A stretch of DNA of 64,000 bases from Terana coerulea. Taxonomy: Eukaryota; Basidiomycota; Agaricomycetes; Polyporales; Phanerochaetaceae. Within the stretch, counting starts at the first letter, position 1, and every line of letters begins with the position of its first letter. Made by a program: the position numbers and the translations under genes. Of this stretch, positions 56,199-64,000 are shown piece by piece. Under the pieces are notes generated by a model that was not told the origin of the DNA, made no database searches, and saw nothing but the letters and a program-made list of their open reading frames with translations. The stretch spans positions 1-64,000 of the forward strand of contig JAKOGH010000042.1 of assembly GCA_024811115.1 (NCBI GenBank). The letters are read 5' to 3'.

Positions 56199-58508
56199 AT
56201 GAGCTTCAACCCCACCTATTCACGACCTGCTATACAAGTTGATGACTACGGAGATGCAAACAGCGTGCATGGGGATGACTTGGACGTGAACCGTAGCCTC
56301 GCCAATCGCACTCCCTTTTACGCCGCCTCTTCGTCCTCTTCCACCGAGATGAACTCCCAAGTGGCCGATAGACCCTCCCAAAACGCCGCTTTGATGTACC
56401 CGCTGGCCGCGAACAAGTCGAATCCCTCCATTTGCTCTACGGCAACCGCTACGCCGATGCCCTCCAGGACGGCATCCCCACTATACATGCAGGACGATGC
56501 CGGCTCGTCGTGCTCATCCGACTCTGACGACGAGAACGAGCTCGAGTCAAGACTACTTCCAAGCTCTCATCGCCGTAGCTTTTCTGCGACTACCGCACCC
56601 CGGTGGTGGTCGAGTGGGCCGTCCAGGAGGCGACGCAGAGACATGTCGGACCTCGGGAGCTGGAAATGGGCGTTCAGGACATATGTCCTCCCGTTTATTC
56701 CAAAAACACCGCTTACTATAGTACGTGATTTGGCCTTGTCTCTACGCTACTGCTCTAACCATAGCAATCTTCAAGCTATTCACTCTGCTATTATTCATCG
56801 CGTTCGCCATTTCGCTGACGCACCTCATCATATACCTTTGCAATCCTGATAAACAGCCTTTACCATGGCGCGGATACTGTACGATACCTAACTTTTCCAC
56901 GGAACCTCCACCTCCACATCTTGGACCATACGACTCATTCCCTATCGCACCCCCCTAATGGGACATTCACACCCACATCCTTCCCGCCCGACAATCTTGA
57001 AACCTTACCCCCTGCCGGTATTTTTGTCGGAGTATTCAGCATGGACACTGGGTTTGAGCGGCGCTCACTCATCCGTTCTACCTACGCAAGCCACCCGCGA
57101 AGCAGGAACGGAGCCGGCGCTGGCGATGGTGGGATGGGAACCTCACGAACTGTTGTTAGGTTTGTTATGGGAAAACCTCGAAAAGACTGGGAACGGAGGA
57201 TTCAGCTCGAGATGGAAAGTGAGTCTGTTCGGCTCCTCCCAGGATATTTTTTCTCATCTTTTACAGCATATAACGATATCGTTATCTTGCCGATCAAGGA
57301 GAACATGAACGATGGCAAGACCCAGGCGTATTTCCAATGGGCAGCTAACGGAAGCTGGGTTCCGCCGCTCTATTCTGACGACTACGTCTCAGTGCCAAAG
57401 AACCTGTCATATGCTAACAAGACCATTGCTGCACCACAACTCGCCCACCACGACCCCATTCAAGCCCATCAAGACTCGCTGACGGGCAATCCCAAACCCT
57501 GGGTTCGGCCTGATTTCATCGTCAAAGCAGACGACGATTCCTTTGTTATGCTGGCTGAGTTAGAAGCGCACCTCCGTGTCGAGCTACATGGAGGCCCACT
57601 GCCCCGTCACTACCCACCGCCTCTCCAATTGGTCGCACCTCCGGCGCAACCGGGGCAATCAACTGTTTACCATCCGCCCAACGACGATCCAATGATATAT
57701 TGGGGCTACCTCGTCAAGAACCGTTTTATGGCAGGAGAGCTGTATGCGCTTAGTCATAGCCTTGTGGATTGGGTTGCAAGCGACCCTGCTGTTCGTGACC
57801 ATGTGAGAGGCGCGGAAGATCAGGTTACCTCGTGGTGGATGAAGTGGCATCCTCGAGCCCAGGATATCCGATGGGTACGAGAGCGGTGCTGGATATACGA
57901 CCATGCGAAATCGGGCACTGTGTAGGTCTTTCCACCACACATATCTGCGATGAGACGCTGATTAAGTGGACAGATATGCTCGGGGCTTCTTGTTCCCTTC
58001 GGAGGCTGAGCGTGTTCAGCAGGGAATCTTGGCGGACTTGGAGCGCTGGAACAAAGCGAAGCAATTCTCTCTCACTGCGCAAGACGGTGGTGGCGAGTAT
58101 GTTGAGGTCTTCGGGTCCACTGCTATCACTCCTCCGGCGTGGGTGAAGTCCACGGTCGCCACGTTCCACGAACGGTACTCTCCGCCAGTGGACAACTTGC
58201 CCATGGACTATAGTGTGGAAGCACTTGTTGAGGGAACGGAGATGTCTAGGCTCACGAAACGTATGTCAATGTGGACGGTCATTGCTAATTTGCGGAGAGC
58301 TGACTGTTCGACAGGGAATGCTACTGCTATGGACGAGGCCTGGCGCACCCGCGAAGGCAGAATCAAACGGTACAAGGGAAAGCGTGTTGGCGGAACGATC
58401 GTTGTCCACTCGATCAAGAAACATATGTGGTTCCTTGAGGCTGCGGCAGCGCTCCTGGACGGCGACGACTATACCGAGGTTGAGCTCGCTGCGCTCCCGC
58501 CGCATTGA
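56199..58508 (+). CDS. GT31-type (galactosyltransferase-like) Golgi glycosyltransferase, one frame break
   Basis: A type II membrane protein. It has a ~160-residue Ser-rich cytosolic tail (MSFNPTYSRPAIQVDDYGDA), one membrane segment (IFKLFTLLLFIAFAISLTHL), a Pro-rich stem, then a GT31 catalytic domain. The domain includes GIFVGVFSMDTGFERRSLIR, VRFVMGKPRKDWERRIQLEM, YNDIVILPIKENMNDGKTQA, the metal-binding FIVKADDDSFVML, YWGYLVKNRFMAGELYALSH and GAEDQVTSWWMKWHPRAQDI. Further exons continue through FLFPSEAERVQQGILADLER to HSIKKHMWFLEAAAALLDG. Family members transfer galactose or N-acetylhexosamine to glycans. In the stem the frame shifts at a six-base C run (56,950-56,955) where no acceptor AG exists; with five Cs the frame would be continuous. 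So there is either a 1-nt insertion or a homopolymer error. Confidence 0.85.
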
Positions 58509-59638
58509 TCCTTCATAAGCTTCGCTGCTCATTCTGCTCTCGTGTCGCACGCTCGTTTGCTATCGCTACTGCTTCTGCTTCTCCCAGGACAGTTCTGTAT
58601 CTCGTTGACTGCATACCAAGCTCACATATATCCTGACCGCGCATCATTACTAATCACATGTCCCTTGTATATATCCTTCCAGTCGCATTATGGCTGGCTA
58701 GATACATTTCATTTTTACTCGACTTTCAAACCATAGTTGCAAGAGACACGTACACTTCTTCACTGGTGTCAGACTCCAGCATTCTGAAATTAAAGACAAA
58801 CATCATGCGCCGTTGAATTTGCCGCTGAAGTTTGCCATCGCGCAAGTCCTAACGGTATGCGATCGTCGTTAGAGCTTACGGCCCTTCTCATCTTCTCATG
58901 AACGTTTGAACCCGTGGGCCGTGGCCGCAGATGGTCATAGCTAGCGGATGTAAACCCCATGGGCCCATTGGCGGAGGCTTTTATGCCGCGCGCGGCGCGG
59001 GGTTGACTCGGACGAGACGCGCTCATTAGTGGGCGTGCCACGTGCAAGGTTAGGGCAGGCGGCGCTTGTAGTGACAGCGGGAATGACAGACGACGCGTCG
59101 CCGCTGTGCTCGATGTTGCACTTCGTCCCGACGACGTACATCCACCATGTACGCATTGGACTACGTTGCACCTGCTTGATTTCCTGCCGCGCTATGCTGT
59201 CTGCCCTCAACTTCAAGCTCACAACTGTACCTTGCAAACCCCAAGACGCCAGAAGACGCGACTAGTACTGTGTCTGTCTGCCTCAAAGCTCGAAGTCAAG
59301 CTCGGCAATCCCTCCAGACGAAGCCGCAAAAACGCCCAAACAGAACACGGAAGATGTGTGCAAAGAAGATGGCTCCAACCCCATGTGAAGAACATACATG
59401 TATTGTGAAGTATTATATTTCCTTCACAGTTTCCACTATAAGTTGTACGATGATTGTTCAAGAATTAAATGAAGGGACAGAGAGTGCGAGCGATAGCAGG
59501 GTCGATGATCAAGAAATGAAGGACAAGACAGCACTATCAAGAGCAAGAACATATGTGACAGCAAGACGACGCGACAACTAAGACAAATGTACACGCGAAT
59601 ACGATAGTAGCAAGAAATAAGAAGACGCGCGCGAGTGT
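58509..59638. other. Intergenic DNA
   Basis: No supported gene. A GC-rich GCCGCGCGCGGCGCGG run lies near 58,983. Confidence 0.4.
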
Positions 59639-60287
59639 TCAGGCGGATGAACGGTCAAACCAAGTCGACCAGCGGAACGCATGCTGGAACCGACGATAGA
59701 CGTTATCCAGTTGTCGAGTGAGCTGCCGAGACTGCAAGCGTGCGGAAGACATCAACCATCTGCAAGCTTCGAAGAGCGATTCAACTTGTGCGCACCTGAG
59801 AAACCAGCCCCGCCCTGAACAACTCGCTATACCCCACGAAACCCAACGCATACGAAGCAGCGCGCTCAGTGGACTCAGCATCCACCGCCAGAGACTGCAC
59901 CGAAGGCTGCTGAAGCAGATGAGTGTTCAGTTCGAGCAAGACAACAAGGGACGCACCGAGTCGTTTGGCCAGTCATACATATCGTCGTAGGACTGCGAGC
60001 TCGCGCTGTATGCGGTGGGAGAGGTTGGGAAAGTCTGTTGGGTGAGAGGTGTTGGTCAGTCAAAATGGCCAGTGTTGCGAGAGGCGGACCTCGATGAGCT
60101 CGACGGGCGCATCGCGTTCGTGCAGCAGGGCATACGGAGAAGACGACGGCCAAAAATAATACACGTCGTACTCCTCGTCCTCGTCATCCGCACACGAAGA
60201 AGCAGAATATGGCGGCCAGCGCTGTCCTATGGCGTCGTGTTCGGACATGGCACCACGACCGTCGGTTGCGAGTAGAAGGCGGCTCAT
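59639..60287 (-). CDS. Small uncharacterised spliced protein
   Basis: A TATA-like CATATAAATC (minus strand, 60,378-60,387) lies about 90 bp upstream of the ATG. Exon 1 reads MSRLLLATDGRGAMSEHDAI and continues through DDEDEEYDVYYFWPSSSPYA to PVELIE. An in-phase intron leads to TFPTSPTAYSASSQSYDDMY and DWPNDS. A 47-nt intron (GTGCGT...CTTCAG) leads to QPSVQSLAVDAESTERAASY and ALGFVG. A last intron joins to WLMSSARLQSRQLTRQLDNV and YRRFQHAFRWSTWFDRSSA. About 155 residues, with an acidic, Tyr/Ser-rich front and a basic, helical end. All three introns restore frame, which argues that it is real. No known domain. Confidence 0.5.
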
Positions 60288-62539
60288 TGCTGCAGAGTGC
60301 ACGGATGCCAGCGAAGAGTGGGCGAGGAGAGCGGGAGGAAAGGCGAGAATGGGGTGTAGGTTGGAGCCATCGCCAGCGATTTATATGGCCTGGCTGGCCA
60401 AGACACCGGCTCATTACGCGAAAGTGCCATAAAGTCTATCACGGCACGGAATCACGTCCCAAGTTGGATGCGGAGAGTCAGCGCGCAACGTCGTTTAGCG
60501 TGGGTTCGTGCGTGTATGGCAAGACCTCCGGAGCCGCGCCCGCCAGAAATCTCGATGTTGGAGTACCTCGTGAAGCTCTAAACCTCAACAAGCTGCAGCG
60601 TGAGGTCCTCGCAGCCCTTGAAGCATCCGCAGAATCCGTAGATCGAGCAAGCGTGGAAGTCTGACGGCACAGAACGCATCAGAGCGGGATGCGGCGACGT
60701 CAAGGGATCAATCGCGAGCTCTCGGCAACCAGGCGGTGAACTGCACGGTGAAAGGCATCCAGTGTTGGAACCTCAGCGTAAATTGGATTCCTGATGGATG
60801 TCTGGTGCTTTCTAGGTGTCGAGCTGTGCGCGTACGGACCACAACCTGGCACTACACGAGGATGCTGCCAGTACGAGCTGCAGCTGAACTCCTCGAGGCC
60901 CAATCAACCCTGACGACTGCGAACGAACTACCGCCTCTCCAGGCGGGCCCTGCATGCCATCGCAAGTCACATTCCGCCGTACGACGCCTTCTTAACCCAC
61001 AATGCCCTTGCACACTGGCCACGCGACCAAGACTTGCCATGCGTGACACAGTGTGACAAGGGCGTGTGTGACAGTCACTACTGTGACATAGAGGCGTAGT
61101 ACGGCGGGACGGCGACTTGCAAGGCGGCGGATGCCTGGTAGAGAAGTGGAGCCACGGCACCCGTAATCGATTGCTGTTATGGGAGGCGTCTTGTCAGTGC
61201 GCAGCAAAAAGCGGAGAAAACAGACGACGTACCGTCTTCGCCAGCGGACGTAGACCCTGCGGCGATTGGGTACTCTGTGCCTTCAGAAGCAATGCAAGGG
61301 GCCTAGCAGCCAGCTAGAATTTATCCAGAGGAGTTCTCTGGTGACTCTTCTCGATATTGAGATGCCAATTGGCATTTTCCTCGCGGTGGCCGCATCAATG
61401 GTCGTTCGGGTCGTCCGGAGGGTGTGCTGCAAGACTTCGGCTTCCAAAGCCAGCCATCAAAAGCAACGAAGACTGAAGAGGCCTCAAGATGCAGAAGAAC
61501 GTACAAAGTGTGCCCGTGTGCCTTCACAGCCTGATTGAACCGCTGGATGTCTCGCAAAACTTTTTCCACCACATCTGAGCCCCTATCCACCTCATCGCCC
61601 CTGTTTGCCTCGATATCGACAATACGAGCCGCCCTCAACGCAGTGGAATGAAGCATGAACCCATGGGGCCTGCGGCAAGAGGATTTGAAGGCGGAAGAAA
61701 TCGGCGAGTGCGAATGACAACGTCTCGAATGCAAGAGAAAGCCTCAGCCACCCAGCATCGTGATTCGTCTACGGATGAAGATTCTGCTACCCTTGCGCGT
61801 GAGGAAGAAAGCAGACACCGTTCAGGGCCATGCTTGGAGGATGGTTGAACGTCGCCAGTGGTGCAGCGGCTAGGGTGGTGGTCGGAGTTGAAGAGCCAGA
61901 TTGCAACTTGGCCCGCCGTCCGCCTCGCCTCACCATTCCCAATTGATCGAGCGGCTCACCCTCTCCCACTCTGCCCGATCGCATCCCTCCCAACCCCATC
62001 GTCCGTCTCTGTCAGACTCATCCTACCTACCTCAAGACCGCCGGGAGAAAGTCCACTGGCGACTTGTCCACCTCTGGAGCGGGAAGACTTCATAGACTGA
62101 AGAGAGATAGCCTGTTTGGTCCACCGGAGGACGCTCCTTCTCACTGTAACCTCACTGTGCTTCTCGATACTCCTCTGGAACACCGTTGTCCGTTCCATAT
62201 CCGCCTTTCTCTCCTAACTATACAAGACCGGGTCATGATTTCACATCACTGGACGGTACGCCAGCCTGATAAGAATAACGAGGATCTGCTGCCACAGATT
62301 TTGCGGACGCTGCATTAAAGGTGAAGTATCATATCGTATCATCTTTCTGAGGCCTACAATAAGTATTCATCAATACCACTTAGATCTTGGCCTACGGAAT
62401 AAACTGCAAGACAGCACCATAGCTGGACCTCTGTGAATGGGAGTTGCCAAAACGCTGGTTTCCTTTGGGTCTATTTCGTTTTCCGTCAACAAACCCATAT
62501 GCGCCTCGATACCGCCTCGGGATCCGTGCACGAAACAAC
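60288..62539. other. Gene-poor stretch
   Basis: Open frames on both strands (for example 60,209-60,664 plus, ending ALNLNKLQREVLAALEASAE) have no partner exons or domains that I can defend. No RNA gene seen. Confidence 0.35.
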
Positions 62540-62806
62540 ATGCCCCCACCCGCCCGACATTCCGGAATTGCACACGCCGCTACGTCTGCATTCCCACCTG
62601 TATTTTCTGTACCTCCTCAATATCAAGGTATGTTGCCTTTTACTCGTAAGTGTGCCAGTCTTCATCTGCGCATTTTAGGATCTATCGTTGTGCATGCTCA
62701 AGAACAGGAATCCGCGGTGTCGCTCCAGGTTTCATCTCATTCGCAACGCGTATTCGACAAAAACAACCCGCCTCACGTCGCTGCTTTGTGTGCATTCGTG
62801 CGTTGA
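62540..62806 (+). CDS. Possible small two-exon gene
   Basis: Exon 1 (MPPPARHSGIAHAATSAFPP, then VFSVPPQYQ) ends at a GTATGT donor. An intron of about 50 nt ending ATTTTAG joins in frame to SIVVHAQEQESAVSLQVSSH and KNNPPHVAALCAFVR. Canonical splice signals and a sensible composition support it, but it is short and has no known domain. It could also be the 5' part of a longer gene or chance. Confidence 0.3.
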   Translation: MPPPARHSGIAHAATSAFPPVFSVPPQYQGMLPFTRKCASLHLRILGSIVVHAQEQESAVSLQVSSHSQRVFDKNNPPHVAALCAFVR

Positions 62807-63309
62807 ACGTAGTCCGTATACTACGCAGCATACTACAAGTTCAGCAAAGGAACGAGTTAGTTTAGCCCCATAGGAGAAGTTCGAGACGAGCATCTCGCGC
62901 GTGTCCTTCGTCACATTCTACGGCGTAAATCATGTTTCTTCTTGGAGCGCTTTCACCAACTGCAATCCGACTGCGTGAGGTTGTGAATTTGGCTGCAGCT
63001 CATTGGGCAATATGCAGACTTGCACTTTCCGATGTCGAAGCGCCTTGATCCACGTGACGGGAATTTGGCGACAGTTCTGAGGGCAGCTGTTTCTGGACTG
63101 AAGTTGCTGGATGAACCTTATGCGGGGAAGAATTCTTGGCCTTGTACCACCGTCTTTCGATGGGACGGTAGTACTCTCCTACGTCGCGGTGCCTGCGAAG
63201 AGGCGACTGCAGCCGCACCACCGTACTCAGCCATGCCTCCCGTCGACCAACCCTTCCCACTGCCTCAGTCCCCCGCACTTTTGAGCCCGAAGCCATAGCT
63301 CAACGAGCG
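62807..63309. other. Upstream region of the right-edge gene
   Basis: A short frame MPPVDQPFPLPQSPALLSPK (63,233-63,298) stops 11 nt before the ATG at 63,310. It could be an upstream ORF in the leader. Confidence 0.35.
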
Positions 63310-64000
63310 ATGGACTACTTTTCGGTGCCTATCATAGATTCGATGCTCGACGAGGAAGACGAGCTGGAGGACATATACAGAGGAGAGGCCCCTGAGCCTC
63401 CCTCTCCTCCCAGAACGCCTCGCCCTCAGACACCCTCGTCGGTGGCTTCATCCTCCTCAAGCTCCAGCTCCAACTCTTCTGTCTTTGGAGGAAGGCTAGG
63501 TGCCATCTCGGGCCTCGTCGAGCGTGCCATCTCTCACTGGGCGCGAGCATGGCAGTCGTCGGACTCGCTTTCGGATTCATCATCTTCCTCGTCGTCAATG
63601 ACGGCGCCTTCCATAATCACCACGTCTCGTTCACACATGGCACGCCGGCGCCGACGACGATCAAGCATAGCTGGGACAACCTATGCTAGATCCGAAATGG
63701 AGGTACATGCAAGGATTCGAGCGAGGGTGGAAGCAAGGCTAGTCCCTCGGGAGTTCATGCTCTATACGCCACAACAAGCGGACCAGACTCCATCAACTAA
63801 GTCCAAGCCACGACCTGCTCGGGACGAGTTCGGGATTCTACGCACGGACTCACTTTCCACCATCATTGGCGAACTGAGCTTGTCGCTCAGGGATAACCAA
63901 AGATATCGGCGAGCGCAGTACGCGGCAAAGGCGGGCGGCCTTCAGCTGCGCTCGAGTCCTGGCGAAGAGTCTGCAGAGCCGCAGCTCAGAATTCAGGATT
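63310..64000 (+). CDS. Partial uncharacterised protein, cut by the window edge
   Basis: An unbroken frame of 230 codons runs off the end. It starts MDYFSVPIIDSMLDEEDELE, continues with a Pro/Ser-rich linker (SSVASSSSSSSSNSS), a helix GRLGAISGLVERAISHWARA, a second Ser run, the basic patch SHMARRRRRRSSIAG and a charged helix YARSEMEVHARIRARVEARL. Then come FMLYTPQQADQTPSTK, FGILRTDSLSTIIGELSLSL and RRAQYAAKAGGLQL. Acidic front, basic patch and predicted disorder suggest a regulatory or nuclear protein, but I do not recognise the family. The 3' end lies outside the window. Confidence 0.6.
   Translation, partial: MDYFSVPIIDSMLDEEDELEDIYRGEAPEPPSPPRTPRPQTPSSVASSSSSSSSNSSVFGGRLGAISGLVERAISHWARAWQSSDSLSDSSSSSSSMTAPSIITTSRSHMARRRRRRSSIAGTTYARSEMEVHARIRARVEARLVPREFMLYTPQQADQTPSTKSKPRPARDEFGILRTDSLSTIIGELSLSLRDNQRYRRAQYAAKAGGLQLRSSPGEESAEPQLRIQD

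Noticed and set aside
60209..60664. A 151-codon plus-strand gene
   Set aside because: It lies opposite the better-supported spliced minus-strand gene and its promoter, with no domain and no partner exons.

Overview
This window looks like nuclear DNA of a filamentous basidiomycete, probably an agaricomycete. Genes are broken by many introns of about 45-65 nt, usually GTRNGY...YAG with CTRAC/CTGAY branch sites. Gene spacing is tight, and the families present (RTA1-like exporters, PPZ phosphatase, GRAM membrane protein, GT31 glycosyltransferase, small agaricomycete-type unknowns) fit a fungus. Gene models below were spliced by eye; exon borders are inferences unless stated.

Layout. 1-9 kb is a gene-poor, AT-rich transposon graveyard: a frame-disrupted gene, a Gag-like zinc knuckle relic, two copies of a hAT-type MITE each with a perfect 8-bp target duplication (one split by a nested element), a TA-flanked MITE, a diverged minisatellite and a tRNA-like relic. 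9.3-19 kb is gene-dense: a GRAM-domain membrane protein, a Rec8/Rad21 kleisin with an 11-nt microexon, isopentenyl-diphosphate isomerase, and a membrane protein with WW-like segments. 20.4-32.2 kb holds the most unusual content: seven same-strand paralogues of a small, disordered, acidic protein family that I cannot match to any known family. They share two phase-2 introns and an ungapped D-x4-L-x3-G core that leads into GWE[PS]RG. A 742-bp inverted-repeat element lies inside the array.

32.8-46 kb is largely housekeeping: a small fungal unknown, a Pro-rich protein, the mitochondrial pyruvate carrier MPC1, DNA ligase I, ribosomal protein uS17 (RPS11), a PPZ-type phosphatase, a drug/metabolite transporter, mitochondrial ribosomal protein bL36m, and dihydrofolate reductase. 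45.6-51.8 kb carries three tandem RTA1-family genes. 52.4-58.5 kb has a TPR-less SGT1, a GST-like protein and a GT31 glycosyltransferase. The last 5 kb has a few small uncharacterised genes and one gene running off the right edge.

The genes do not form one pathway. Two tandem expansions (the GWE[PS]RG family and the RTA1 exporters) are the signs of local adaptive duplication. Several otherwise intact genes carry 1-nt frame breaks, some at homopolymer runs, so assembly errors should be excluded before calling any of them pseudogenes.
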